Part shown: positions 1 through 8,802 of the stretch, in pieces
Layout of the letters: the number at the start of each line of letters is the position of its first letter
Position numbering within the stretch: the stretch's first letter is position 1
NCBI GenBank assembly: GCA_052035735.1
Contig: JBPOHI010000100.1
Coordinates: forward strand, 1 to 64,000
Direction of reading: 5' to 3'
DNA from: JAGPDF01 sp052035735
GTDB lineage: Bacteria; Acidobacteriota; Thermoanaerobaculia; Multivoradales; JAGPDF01
DNA: 64,000 bases
Position numbers and translations under genes: made by a program
Notes under the pieces: generated by a model
Told to the model about the DNA's origin: nothing
What the model saw: the letters and a program-made list of their open reading frames with translations, nothing else
The model's database searches: none

Positions 1-1
1 G

Positions 2-844
2 ATCTGCACCGTGATCTACATCGCGGTCGCCGCGGTGCTCACCGGCATGGTGCCCTGGAACCAGCTCGGTACCGCCGAGCCGCTGGCCACCGCGTTCTCG
101 AGCCTGGGGATGAACTGGCCGGCGCTGGTCATCTCGGTCGGAGCGGTCTTCGCCACCACGTCGGTGCTGCTGGTCTTTCAGTTCGGTCAGCCACGCATCT
201 TCTTCTCGATGGGGCGCGACGGCCTGCTGCCGGCCTGGGCGGCGAAGGTGCATCCGAAATACCGCACGCCGCACATCACGACCTGGATGACCGGAATCTT
301 CGTCGCCGTGCTCGCCGGCCTCGCCAACATCGACGAGATCGTGCAGCTCACCAACATCGGCACGCTGTTCGCCTTCGTGCTCGTCTGTATCGGCGTGAGC
401 GTGCTGCGCATCAAGGATCCGGGGCGCCACCGGCCGTTCCGCGTTCCCGGCGGCGCTTTCCTGGTTCCGTTCCTCGGCGCCGCGTGCTGCATCTTCCTCA
501 TGGTCTACCTGCCGCCGGCGTCGTGGTGGCGCTTCATCGGCTGGCTGGTGCTGGGCGCGGGGATCTACGCCGCCTACGGCTACAGCTCGAGCGTCCTCGG
601 GCGCAAGGCCGGGCGCCCGGCCCGGCGGCCCGCCTTCATGACCTGGATGGCCTACGGCTTCTTCCTCGCCGGCATCGGGCTGTTCGTCATTCCGCACGAC
701 GCCGGCCTCGGACAGCTGATGGCCGAGGCGGGAGACAGCGCGAACGGCGACCACACGCGCGCGCTCGTCGGGCTGGTCATGATCGTGACCGGCATCGCGG
801 CCGTCGCCGTCGGCGCGCTGAGCGGACGCCGCCGCCTCGGTTGA
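2..844 (+). CDS. APC-family amino acid permease, C-terminal part
   Basis: The reading frame is open from the window edge, so the N-terminal half lies upstream. About 280 residues remain, carrying six or so hydrophobic segments. The stretch reading SMGRDGLLPAWAAKVHPKY followed by a TP pair is the typical cytoplasmic loop of the cationic amino acid transporter/YfnA branch of the APC superfamily, and YGYSSSVLG near the end is also typical of that branch. The protein would import an amino acid by proton or cation symport across the inner membrane; the substrate cannot be read from the sequence. The MFS gene follows after 13 bases, so the two are probably co-transcribed. Confidence 0.85.
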   Translation: MCTVIYIAVAAVLTGMVPWNQLGTAEPLATAFSSLGMNWPALVISVGAVFATTSVLLVFQFGQPRIFFSMGRDGLLPAWAAKVHPKYRTPHITTWMTGIFVAVLAGLANIDEIVQLTNIGTLFAFVLVCIGVSVLRIKDPGRHRPFRVPGGAFLVPFLGAACCIFLMVYLPPASWWRFIGWLVLGAGIYAAYGYSSSVLGRKAGRPARRPAFMTWMAYGFFLAGIGLFVIPHDAGLGQLMAEAGDSANGDHTRALVGLVMIVTGIAAVAVGALSGRRRLG

Positions 845-857
845 TCCGGACCGAACG

Positions 858-2186
858 ATGACCGAACCCGCGCCCGAGCGGCGCTTCTGGGAGATGACCG
901 GCTACCAGTGGGCGGTGCTCTTCGCCGCCTGGCTCGGCTGGGGGTTCGACGTCTTCGACGGTCTGCTGTTCAATTTCGTCGCGCCGAACTGCGTGCCGTC
1001 GCTGCTCGGACTGACCATCGGCTCGCCAGAGGCGCGCGCCGCGACGCTGCGTTGGACGGGGGCCTACAGCTCGTTGCTGCTCGTCGGTTGGGCGGCCGGC
1101 GGCATTCTCTTCGGCCGCCTCGCCGACCGCATCGGCAGGACCCGCACGCTCACGCTCACCATGCTGCTCTACGCCGGCGGCACGGCGCTTTGCGCCTTCG
1201 CGCCGAATCTCTGGGTGCTCGGTCTCTTCCGGCTGATCTCGGCGCTCGGCATCGGCGGCGAGTGGGCGGCGGGGGCGGCGATGGTGGCGGAGGTCGTGCC
1301 GGAGAAGCGCCGGGTCGAGGCCGGAGCGTTGCTCTACACCTCGGCACCGGTGGGGCTGGCGCTGGCGAGCTACGTCAACTGGCTCATCGCCGGAAACCTC
1401 TTCGCCGACCGGCCTGAGCTTTCCTGGCGGATCGTCTTTCTCGCCGGGCTGGTGCCGGCGGCCGTGGCGCTGCTCGTGCGGCGCTTCGTGCGCGAGCCCG
1501 AGCGCTGGGTGGCGACGGCCGCTGGCGCCCGTCGCGCGCGATTCTCCGAGCTCTTCGACGCGGCGCATCGCCGGCGGACCTTGTCCGGCTTCTGCATGGC
1601 GCTGGTGGCGCTGCTGACCTGGTGGAGCTGCAACGTGTTCATCCCGGTCGTCGCCTCGGGGCTGGCGCAGACCGCCGCCGCCGCACGCGGCCTCGAGCGC
1701 GAGGCGATGCTGGCGCTTTCCGAGGCCTGGAAGGCGCGCGCCGTCGCTTACTTCAACTGGGGTGGTCTCCTGGGCACCCTGCTGACCGTGCCGGCGGCGA
1801 AGCTCCTCGGTCGGCGGGCGATGTTCGGCCTCTACTATGCGCTGTCGGCGGCGGCGATCTTCGCCACCTTCGGCCTCGACCTCGCGCCCGAGGCGCGTCT
1901 CGCGCTCTACTTCTGGATCGGGCTCACGGTCTTCGGCGTCTTCGGCAGCTTCACCTACTACCTGCCGGAGCTCTTTCCCACCCGGCTGCGCGCGAGCGGC
2001 GCCGGCTTCTGCTACAACGCCGGACGGATCCTCGCCGCGATGGGTCCGTTCTGGGTCGGTAGCGTCGCTGCGCGCGGTGCCGAGAGCACGATGAACGCCC
2101 TTTTTGCGGTCGGCTTCGTGCCGCTCGCCGGGCTGCTGCTGCTGCCCTGGGTCGTCGAGACCCGCGGCCACGTACTCGAAGACTGA
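858..2186 (+). CDS. MFS transporter (sugar/organic acid:H+ symporter type)
   Basis: 442 residues with about twelve hydrophobic segments. The loop between helices 2 and 3 carries the MFS signature GRLADRIGR (near residue 85), and the GIGGEWAAGAAMVAE segment in the fourth/fifth helix region is typical of the sugar and aromatic-acid:H+ symporter branches. There is a long cytoplasmic loop after helix 6, as usual. It starts 13 bases after the permease stop and is probably the last gene of that unit, since the next gene converges on it. The substrate is unknown. Confidence 0.85.
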   Translation: MTEPAPERRFWEMTGYQWAVLFAAWLGWGFDVFDGLLFNFVAPNCVPSLLGLTIGSPEARAATLRWTGAYSSLLLVGWAAGGILFGRLADRIGRTRTLTLTMLLYAGGTALCAFAPNLWVLGLFRLISALGIGGEWAAGAAMVAEVVPEKRRVEAGALLYTSAPVGLALASYVNWLIAGNLFADRPELSWRIVFLAGLVPAAVALLVRRFVREPERWVATAAGARRARFSELFDAAHRRRTLSGFCMALVALLTWWSCNVFIPVVASGLAQTAAAARGLEREAMLALSEAWKARAVAYFNWGGLLGTLLTVPAAKLLGRRAMFGLYYALSAAAIFATFGLDLAPEARLALYFWIGLTVFGVFGSFTYYLPELFPTRLRASGAGFCYNAGRILAAMGPFWVGSVAARGAESTMNALFAVGFVPLAGLLLLPWVVETRGHVLED

Positions 2187-2192
2187 ACCGAA

Positions 2193-2226
2193 GGCGCCGC
2201 TGCACCGCGGCCGGCAGCACAGCGCC
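2193..2226. terminator. Hairpin between convergent genes
   Basis: GGCGC (2193-2197) pairs with GCGCC (2222-2226), and inside it GCTGC (2199-2203) pairs with GCAGC (2214-2218). It fills the 39-base gap between the converging MFS and sulfatase genes. There is no T-tract on either side, so it is a candidate bidirectional terminator only. Confidence 0.35.
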
Positions 2227-3740
2227 TACAGGTAGCCGAGCGACTTGAGCAGCTCGGTCGTCTCCTTGTCGACGGCCCGCGACTCGTCGCAGACCCCCTC
2301 GTCGGTGTTGCAGGCGAAGGCCGGCGCGCGCCACCACTTGCCGATCGCATCCTGCAGGCGCTCGACCTCGGCAGGATAGAGGTCGGCGACGTTCTTCGTC
2401 TCGCCGGGATCCGCCGCGAGATCGAACAGCGACCACGGCTTGCCCTCGCCGCCGATCCAGCTCTGCTCGAGCTTGTGGGGAGAGAAGTGCAGGGTGAAGC
2501 GCTGATCGCGGGCGACGCGGATCCAGGAGCGATTCGACGCGGTCCCCCCTTCGGAGAAGCTGAGGATCGCGCCGGCTTGGGGCGCCGGCGGGTTGGCGAC
2601 CCGCGGCCACAGGCTCTGGCCCTGCGCCCACCGGCCTTGCGGGAGCTCTACGCCCGCGGCAGCGAGGAGCGTCGGCGCGAGATGGAGCAGTTGCACCGGG
2701 GCGCGATCGACGCCCGGCTTGACCCGGCCAGGCCAGTGCAGGATGAGCGGCACGTGCAGACAGGTCTGGAAAGCGAAGCGGCCGTGGTTGAAGTAGTACC
2801 CGTGCTCGCCGAGCGACTCGCCGTGATCGGAGGTAAAGGCCGTCAGCGTGTCGCCGAGGAGCTTCTTCTCGCCGAGGCCGGCGAGAAGTTTGCCGATCTC
2901 GTGGTCGACGTAGGAGATCTCGGCATCGTAGCGGGCGACATAGAAGGCCAGCCGCGTCTCACCGTCGATGACCTGCCCCTTGCCGATGCCTGCGAGCTCC
3001 TGTTTGCGGCGATTCGACACCGGCACCTGGATCTTGCCGTCGAACAGGTGGTCGTTCTGGAAGCGGTCCTGAAAGGCCGTCGGCGGGATGTAGGGTGCGT
3101 GCGGGTCGAGGTAGTGCACCCACAGGAACCAGGGCTTCTGCGGATCCATCCTGCTCGCCGCAGCGAGCGCCAGCCGCGTTACGTTCTCGGCGCCGTTCGG
3201 ATCGGCGCCGTCAGGATCGCTCAGGCTGGCGTCCGGCGGCAGCTTCCACGACTCGAGGAAGGTCTCGAACCCCTGATCGAAATAGAACTCCCGTCCGACG
3301 GCGCCGTTGGCGACCACCGCATGCGTCGAGTATCCGGCACGCTGCAGGACCTCGGCGAGCATGGTGAAGGTGCAGGGGAGCGGGATGCCGATCTGCCGGA
3401 CGATGCCGTTGTCTTTCGGATAGGTCGAGGTGAGGATCGAAGCGAACGAGGGTCCGGTCTTGGGCCATTGCGACTGGGCCTGGTCGAAGCGCAGCCCTTC
3501 ACCGGCGAGCCGGTCGAGATTGGGCGAAGTCGCGCGGCCGTAGCCCCAGGCCGAGAGGTGATCGGCGCGCAGCGTATCGACCGTGACGAGCAGGATGTTC
3601 GGCGGTCTTCCCCCGGGCTTCGGCAGGAAGGCGGCTGCGGTGTCGCTCTCGTCGAGCGGCGCGGCCGCCTGACGACACCCGGCTCCCGCGAGAGCCAGGG
3701 CCGCGACTCCCGCCAGCGCGATGAGCTGTCTGGAGGTCAA
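2226..3740 (-). CDS. Sulfatase-like alkaline-phosphatase-superfamily protein, probable lipoprotein
   Basis: 504 residues from a TTG start that overlaps the preceding stop as TTGA. The N-terminus is a hydrophobic signal ending in AGAGC at Cys22, a loose lipobox. The metal-binding DTLRAD (D55, D60) and the late TSDHGE motif place it in the sulfatase/alkaline phosphatase fold. The expected formylglycine site, Cys or Ser-x-Pro-x-Arg, reads TGPSFAS with Thr95 as the candidate nucleophile and no Arg. Family members with Thr here are typically phospho- or phosphoglycerol-transfer enzymes rather than sulfate esterases. As the last gene of the leftward polysaccharide arm it may decorate or trim the exported glycan. 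The exact reaction is unknown. Confidence 0.8.
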   Translation of the reverse strand: MTSRQLIALAGVAALALAGAGCRQAAAPLDESDTAAAFLPKPGGRPPNILLVTVDTLRADHLSAWGYGRATSPNLDRLAGEGLRFDQAQSQWPKTGPSFASILTSTYPKDNGIVRQIGIPLPCTFTMLAEVLQRAGYSTHAVVANGAVGREFYFDQGFETFLESWKLPPDASLSDPDGADPNGAENVTRLALAAASRMDPQKPWFLWVHYLDPHAPYIPPTAFQDRFQNDHLFDGKIQVPVSNRRKQELAGIGKGQVIDGETRLAFYVARYDAEISYVDHEIGKLLAGLGEKKLLGDTLTAFTSDHGESLGEHGYYFNHGRFAFQTCLHVPLILHWPGRVKPGVDRAPVQLLHLAPTLLAAAGVELPQGRWAQGQSLWPRVANPPAPQAGAILSFSEGGTASNRSWIRVARDQRFTLHFSPHKLEQSWIGGEGKPWSLFDLAADPGETKNVADLYPAEVERLQDAIGKWWRAPAFACNTDEGVCDESRAVDKETTELLKSLGYL

Positions 3741-5164
3741 TGCGCGTTCAGCCGCAGACCGTGCCGCAAGGTCATCCAGAGGATCTTGAAGTCCAGGCCG
3801 AGCGACCAGTTCTCGATGTAGTAGAGGTCGAACTCGAGGCGCTTGCGGATCGAGGTGTTGCCGCGCCAGCCGTGGACCTGCGCCCAGCCGGTGATGCCGG
3901 ACTTGACGCGATGCCGGACCATGTACTGCGGCAGGTGCTTGCGGAACTCGGCGACGAACGTGGGCCGCTCCGGGCGCGGCCCGACGAGCGACATGTCGCC
4001 GCGCAGGACGTTCCACAACTGGGGCAGCTCGTCGATCGACCAGCGGCGGATGAAGGAGCCGAAGCGGGTGCGCCGCGGATCGTCCTCGACCGCCCAGACC
4101 GGGCCGGTGGAAGCCTCGGCGTTCATTCGCATCGAGCGCAGCTTCCAGATCATGAACGGCCGTCCGTCGAGTCCCATGCGTTCCTGGCTGTAGAAGATCG
4201 GTCCACGGTCCTCGATCCAGATGAGCAGCGCCACGAAGGGGAGTAGGGGGAGCAGCAGGACCAGGCCGGCGGCGGCGAGGGTGAGGTCGAGGACGCGCTT
4301 GACGAGGCTGTGCCAGCCCTGCAGCGGCACCTGCGAAAGATTGATGATCGGCGTGCCGTCGAGCTCCTCGAGGGTCGCCTTGATCGTGGCGTACTGGAGG
4401 ATGTCCGGCACGAGCTTGACCTCGACGCACTCGCTGCCGACGGTCTGCAGCACGGCCATCATCTTCTTGTGCGCGGCGAGCGGCAGGGCGATGAAGACCT
4501 GATCGATCCGATTCTCGTCGATGACGCGCTGCAGCTCGGCGGTCTCGCCGAGCACCGGCAGCCCGGCATGGAGCGCGTCCCGCTTGGCCGGATCGTCGTC
4601 GAGGAAGCCGATCACCTCGACGCCGAAGTCGCGATGCGCGACGAGCTTCTCGGCGATGTCGAGACCGAGCTCGCCGGCGCCGACGACCAGGATGCGCTGC
4701 AGGTGGCCGGCGTGGAGGCTCGCGCTGCGCAGCAGCCCGCGGATCGCGACGCGCAGCGCGACCACAGCGACGAGCTCGAGGGCGGCAAAGAGTGCCAGGA
4801 AGGCTCGGCTGTAAGTGAAGTACTCGATGCTCCCGGGTGCCAGCGCCGGCCGGTACCACGAGGTGATGCCGGAGAGCAGTACGGTTCCGAGGATCACCGC
4901 CAGGAGGACCGAGACGGTCTCGTCGACCCGCGCGCGGTAGAGACGCTGACGGTAGAGGCCGTGGAAGTAGAAGACGACCGGGAAGAGGACGAGGGCGACC
5001 GGCAGCAGCTCGACGTAGCGGCCGAGATCGGGAGCGGTTTTGGTCAGCGGGACGACTTCGAGTTCGAAGCGCAGCGCCCAAGCGCCGAAGAAGGCGAGCG
5101 CCGTCGCCGCGAGATCGCCGAACAGGTGCGCCGCCGCGGCGATACGAAATCGTTGCTGGATCAA
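3737..5164 (-). CDS. Exopolysaccharide polyprenyl glycosylphosphotransferase (undecaprenyl-P glucose-1-P transferase type)
   Basis: 475 residues, the full length expected for the WcaJ/WbaP-type family. It has four N-terminal membrane helices, a CoA-binding-like domain beginning RILVVGAGELGLDIAEKL, a fifth helix near residue 290, and the catalytic sugar-transferase domain with the signatures MIWKLRSM, RRWSIDELPQLWNVLRGD and SLVGPRPE. It would load the first sugar phosphate onto undecaprenyl phosphate at the inner membrane, starting each repeat unit. The start is a TTG inside TTGA, overlapping the stop of the upstream glycosyltransferase. The domain order and motifs make the family secure; the sugar is not determined. 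Confidence 0.92.
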   Translation of the reverse strand: MIQQRFRIAAAAHLFGDLAATALAFFGAWALRFELEVVPLTKTAPDLGRYVELLPVALVLFPVVFYFHGLYRQRLYRARVDETVSVLLAVILGTVLLSGITSWYRPALAPGSIEYFTYSRAFLALFAALELVAVVALRVAIRGLLRSASLHAGHLQRILVVGAGELGLDIAEKLVAHRDFGVEVIGFLDDDPAKRDALHAGLPVLGETAELQRVIDENRIDQVFIALPLAAHKKMMAVLQTVGSECVEVKLVPDILQYATIKATLEELDGTPIINLSQVPLQGWHSLVKRVLDLTLAAAGLVLLLPLLPFVALLIWIEDRGPIFYSQERMGLDGRPFMIWKLRSMRMNAEASTGPVWAVEDDPRRTRFGSFIRRWSIDELPQLWNVLRGDMSLVGPRPERPTFVAEFRKHLPQYMVRHRVKSGITGWAQVHGWRGNTSIRKRLEFDLYYIENWSLGLDFKILWMTLRHGLRLNAH

Positions 5165-6270
5165 CTGAGCTCTCCCTCGGATTCGGGCCAGAAGGGGCGC
5201 AGGTACCCTTTCAGGCGGATCGTAAACCGCTCGGCGGAAAAATCCTCCGCCCGGCTTCGAAGGTCCATCGGATTGAACTGCATCTGCTGGATTTTGTCAA
5301 TTCCGCCGGCCAGCGATTCGACCTCCGAATCCTCGATCAGCAGTCCCTCCCTGCCGCTCTCCACGATATCGAGCACGCCGCCTTGCGCGAGCGCGAGGAC
5401 GGGCGTTCCGCAGGCCAGGGCTTCGACCGTCGCAATGCCGAAATCCTCAATGCCCGTCTGGAGATAGCACAGGGCGGAGGAGTAGAGGCGGCGCAACTCC
5501 TCGGGGCCGACCCGGCCGGCGAAATGAACCGAGGGGCCGGCGGCCTGTTCGAGGCGAGCGCGCTCGGGGCCGTCGCCGACGATGACCAGGGGCGTGCCGG
5601 CGCGCCGGCAGGCTTCGATCGCCACATCCACTTTTTTGTATGGAGCGAGCGCCGCCACCACCAGCACGTAGCGCTCGCGGGTCGCTCCCAGGGAGCGGAA
5701 GAAGGCGGTGTCGACCGGCGGAGCGAGAACCCGCGAGCCCTTGCCGTAGTAGCGACGGATGCGTGAGGCCACGAAGCTCGAGTTGGCGAGGTAGAGGTCG
5801 ACCCGCCCGGCGGTCGCGACGTCCCAGACCTGCAGGCGGTCGAGGATGCGCTCGCGGAGCCATCCGACCGGCCCGGAGGGCGGCGCGAAGTAGGCACGGC
5901 GCTGATCCCAGGCGTAGCGCATCGGAGTGTGGCAGTAGCAGACGTGAAAGGCGCCCGCGCCCCGTCTGGCCCCCTTGGCGACGCAGTGGCTCGACGACAG
6001 GAGCAACGGGTGGGCGGTCGTGTCGAGCGACCGCATGGCGGCGGGAAAGAGCGGCAGGTAGTGGCGGTAGCGCTGGCGCAGTTGGGGGGCGCGCTGGAGA
6101 AAGCTGGTGACGATCGGGTGGCTCTCGATCTCGGCCGATACCGAACCGGCGAAATGGAAGAGGGTGTAGACCGGCGCCCGGGGCGCCAGGCGGGCGATCG
6201 CAGCCAGAACGTGCTCGCCGCCGCGCTGGCCGGTCAACCAGTCGTGTACCAGGCCGACGGCAGAGCTCAA
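5161..6270 (-). CDS. GT4-family glycosyltransferase (WbaZ-like)
   Basis: 369 residues from a TTG that forms a TTGA overlap with the upstream gene. The N-terminal VGLVHDWLTGQRGGEHVL is characteristic of mannosyltransferase-like GT4 enzymes in O-antigen and exopolysaccharide loci. The C-terminal GT-B domain has PYKKVDVAIEA and the nucleotide-sugar motif EDFGIATVEALACGTPV. No signal or membrane helix is seen, so it acts at the cytoplasmic face, adding a sugar to the lipid-linked repeat. An open frame continues upstream beyond 6270 but only as nonsense in another gene, so that extension is not used. Confidence 0.88.
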   Translation of the reverse strand: MSSAVGLVHDWLTGQRGGEHVLAAIARLAPRAPVYTLFHFAGSVSAEIESHPIVTSFLQRAPQLRQRYRHYLPLFPAAMRSLDTTAHPLLLSSSHCVAKGARRGAGAFHVCYCHTPMRYAWDQRRAYFAPPSGPVGWLRERILDRLQVWDVATAGRVDLYLANSSFVASRIRRYYGKGSRVLAPPVDTAFFRSLGATRERYVLVVAALAPYKKVDVAIEACRRAGTPLVIVGDGPERARLEQAAGPSVHFAGRVGPEELRRLYSSALCYLQTGIEDFGIATVEALACGTPVLALAQGGVLDIVESGREGLLIEDSEVESLAGGIDKIQQMQFNPMDLRSRAEDFSAERFTIRLKGYLRPFWPESEGELS

Positions 6271-7481
6271 TTGGCGCCCTCCAGCCGCGGGTGAGTGGCG
6301 AGCCCTGTGCCGCTCCCGCTCGTCAGGGGGCGCAGCAGGTCGCGATAGACGGCCAGGGTCGCTGCCGCGGTGGACTCCCAGCGAAAGGCCTCGGACCGCG
6401 CCCGGCCGAGCTCTGCGAGCTCCTGCCGGCGCGCCGGATCGTCGGCCAGCCGGGCCATGGCGCCGGCGATCGCGGCGACGTCGAAAGGATCGACCAACTC
6501 TGCCGCGCCGCCGGCGATCTCGGCGAGCGCCGCGGTGGTCGAGGCGACGACCGGAGTGCCGGCAGCCATCGCTTCGGCCAGCGGCAGACCGAAGCCCTCG
6601 TAGAGCGACGGGAAGACCAGTGCGACGGCGCCCTGCACGAGCGCCGGCAGGCACTCGTCGGGGAGTCGCCCGAGAAGGGTGAGACGGTCGCCGAGGCGGA
6701 GCTCCCGCGCCAGACCGGCGATCTCGTCTGCGACCGCACCGGTTTCGGGGGCGCCGGCGACGACCAGACGCCGGCCGTGCGCTCGCACCTGGGCGAAGGC
6801 GCGCAGGACCCGCTCGAGATTCTTGTGCGGCTTGGGGTTTCCCAGGAAGAGGAAATAGCCCGGGTCGAGACCGAGCGGCGCGAGGCCGCTGCTCAGCGCC
6901 TGCGGCGCCAGGCGGTTCCGGAAACGCTCGTCCACGCCGTTCCAGGTGACCGTGATGCGGCTGCGGTCGATGCCCAGGTGGAGCTCGAGATCGGTCGCCG
7001 TCGCCCGCGAGACGGTCAGCACCCGGTCGGCCCGGCGGACCGCCCGGCGCAACATGAGGCGCGCGTAAGCGAACGCCATCGGATGGGGCAGGAACTCCGG
7101 GAACAGCAGGTGGATCAGATCGTGAATCGTCACCACGACCCGCGTCGGCGTCCGCAGCGGCAGGACGTAGTGCGGACTGTGGAAGAGGTCGGGGCGATGG
7201 CGGACGAGATGCTGCCCGACCGCCACCTGCTCGCGCCAGGAGTAGCCGGGCGCGTCCTCCTCGATCCAACGGAAATTGTCGGGCAGGCCCGGCAGGAGCT
7301 CGCGCGCCGCGCGCGGCGCGAGCAGGAGATACCTCGAGTCGGTGTCGGCTTTGCCGAGCGCCGTGAGCAAGCCGCGCAGATAGGTTCCGATGCCGAAGTC
7401 GGCCAGCTTGCGGGCGTCGATGGCGATCAACGGCGCCGCGCTGGCGCCGGCGATCGAGTGCGGAGCGGGCGCGACGCTCAA
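6267..7481 (-). CDS. GT4-family glycosyltransferase
   Basis: 404 residues, TTG start within a TTGA overlap with the upstream stop. The N-terminal Rossmann segment reads IAIDARKLADFGIGTYLRGL. The acceptor-side region has TIHDLIHLLFPEFLP, and the donor site has SLYEGFGLPLAEAMAAGTP, the EX7E motif of GT4 retaining transferases. It is the second of three leftward glycosyltransferases, each overlapping the next by four bases, so the arm is translated as a coupled unit. Donor and acceptor are unknown. Confidence 0.88.
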   Translation of the reverse strand: MSVAPAPHSIAGASAAPLIAIDARKLADFGIGTYLRGLLTALGKADTDSRYLLLAPRAARELLPGLPDNFRWIEEDAPGYSWREQVAVGQHLVRHRPDLFHSPHYVLPLRTPTRVVVTIHDLIHLLFPEFLPHPMAFAYARLMLRRAVRRADRVLTVSRATATDLELHLGIDRSRITVTWNGVDERFRNRLAPQALSSGLAPLGLDPGYFLFLGNPKPHKNLERVLRAFAQVRAHGRRLVVAGAPETGAVADEIAGLARELRLGDRLTLLGRLPDECLPALVQGAVALVFPSLYEGFGLPLAEAMAAGTPVVASTTAALAEIAGGAAELVDPFDVAAIAGAMARLADDPARRQELAELGRARSEAFRWESTAAATLAVYRDLLRPLTSGSGTGLATHPRLEGAN

Positions 7482-8569
7482 CCGGTTGGGCTCCCGGTGG
7501 CCAAGGCGCGCCGGAAGGAGTCCGCGTGCAGCTCTGCGGACCGTTGCCAGGTAAAGGCCGCGGCGCGCTCGCGACCGCGCTGGGCGATCTCAGCCAGCCG
7601 CGCCGGGGACTCGAGGCAGTCGCGCAGCAGCAGCGCAAGCCCGCCCGGATCTTCCGGATCGAAAGTCTGTCCGGGGTCGCCGACGACTTCGGGGAGGCTG
7701 GAGCTGTGCGAGACCAGGGTCGGCACCCCACAGGCCATCGCTTCGGCGGCGGGCAGGCCGAAGCCCTCGTAGAGCGAAGGGAAGACGAACAGGGTCGCTG
7801 CCTGGACCACGGCCACCAGGTCAGCGCGGTCGAGATGCCCGAAGTGCCGCAGGCCGAGCCCTGCCAGACGGCGCAGGCGCCGGTGGGTCGCGCGCGAGCC
7901 CCAGCCGTCGGGCCCGACGACGATGAGGGGCGGGGTCGCCGCACTGTCGCGTCGCAGCGCCTCCCAGGCATCGAGGAGCAGATCGAGGTTCTTGCGCGGC
8001 TCGACCGTGCCGACGAACAGCAGGTACTTGTCGGGCAGGTGGAGGCGTTGGCGATGGGCGGCGGCCTCCTCCGCAGAGGCCGGGCGGAAGTCGGAGGCGA
8101 CGCCGTTCCAGGCGACGTCGACGCGCCCCGCAGCCTCGGGCCACTGTGCGGCGATCTCGCCGGCCATGGCATGGGAGACGGTGAGAATCCGCGTCGCCTG
8201 GCGGACCGTGTTCTCGAGGAAGGGCAGCAGCGAGAGGCGTACCCGCCAGTGAAGCGTCTCGGGATGGTGCAGCACGGCGAGATCGTGCAGGGTCACCACA
8301 CCCGGTACCGGCAGGCGGCCGGGGAGCGTGAGCAGGGGGGACCAGAGGAGATCGATATCGCCTTCGCTCAGGCGCTCGGGCAGATAGCGTTGCTGCCAGA
8401 TCACGCCCAGGGGGGCCGCGTGGCGCTCGACGGTCAGGCCGCGTGACTCGAGCCGCACCGACTCGTGCAGCGGTGCGTGGGCGAGCCCGATCAGATCGAA
8501 CTCATCGCGCCGCAAGAGCTCGTCGAGCAGCGCCTCGGTGTAGACGCCGATGCCGGTGGGTCGCGGCAC
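7478..8569 (-). CDS. GT4-family glycosyltransferase; true start probably further upstream
   Basis: 363 residues counted from a GTG at 8569. The donor motif SLYEGFGLPAAEAMACGVP and the loop PRPTGIGVYTEALL identify a GT4 enzyme. The GTG start would remove the first beta strand: the same frame reads RPRIGVDLRALV directly upstream, which is the normal N-terminus of this family. Between the in-frame stop near 8705 and 8569 there is no ATG, GTG or TTG. An ATC at 8644-8642 sits 6 bases behind GGAGAG and would add 25 residues. A frameshift or sequencing error is the alternative (an ATG at 8694, in another frame, has a leaderless-type promoter). First gene of the leftward polysaccharide arm. Confidence 0.85.
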   Translation of the reverse strand: MPRPTGIGVYTEALLDELLRRDEFDLIGLAHAPLHESVRLESRGLTVERHAAPLGVIWQQRYLPERLSEGDIDLLWSPLLTLPGRLPVPGVVTLHDLAVLHHPETLHWRVRLSLLPFLENTVRQATRILTVSHAMAGEIAAQWPEAAGRVDVAWNGVASDFRPASAEEAAAHRQRLHLPDKYLLFVGTVEPRKNLDLLLDAWEALRRDSAATPPLIVVGPDGWGSRATHRRLRRLAGLGLRHFGHLDRADLVAVVQAATLFVFPSLYEGFGLPAAEAMACGVPTLVSHSSSLPEVVGDPGQTFDPEDPGGLALLLRDCLESPARLAEIAQRGRERAAAFTWQRSAELHADSFRRALATGSPTG

Positions 8570-8703
8570 CAGGGCGCGCAGATCGACGCCGATCCGCGGA
8601 CGTTCCCGCCTCTGGCGGTCGCGAAACTGCTCGAAAGGGGCGATGGAAGACTCTCCTCGGGTTCGGGACCGCCCGCGGCCGGCCGCCCGGGCATTCTCTG
8701 GTC

Positions 8704-8709
8704 AGTCTA
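8704..8709 (-). promoter_or_regulatory. -10 element (TAGACT) of the leftward polysaccharide arm
   Basis: On the minus strand TAGACT is followed by exactly 9 bases and then an ATG at 8694-8692. This is the same spacing seen at four other transcription-unit starts in the window. The ATG is not in the frame of the glycosyltransferase, so the transcript may simply begin here and use the GGAGAG site downstream. Confidence 0.45.
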
Positions 8710-8777
8710 CGACAGCGAACGACCCGACGCGGATGCGGGCGCCGCCCGGTTGTGCGGGCCGGCAGGGTGAAGGCGAG

Positions 8778-8786
8778 TGCTAAAGT
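8778..8786 (+). promoter_or_regulatory. Extended -10 element (TGCTAAAGT) of the rightward polysaccharide arm
   Basis: TGC followed by TAAAGT sits 16 bases before the ATG at 8803. The same TGCTAAA core occurs before acpP and, on the minus strand, before the ETF-quinone oxidoreductase. No convincing -35 hexamer is visible. Confidence 0.45.
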
Positions 8787-8802
8787 TCAGCCGTTCAGCG
8801 CG

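Noticed and set aside
777..2171. 464-residue open frame on the minus strand and similar antisense frames at 4310-5467, 6291-7772 and 36237-37925
   Set aside because: Each lies fully inside a well-supported gene on the other strand and lacks any recognisable motif.
5161..8172. 1003-residue open frame on the minus strand
   Set aside because: Only the last 369 residues are a glycosyltransferase; the rest is out-of-frame sequence of two other glycosyltransferases.
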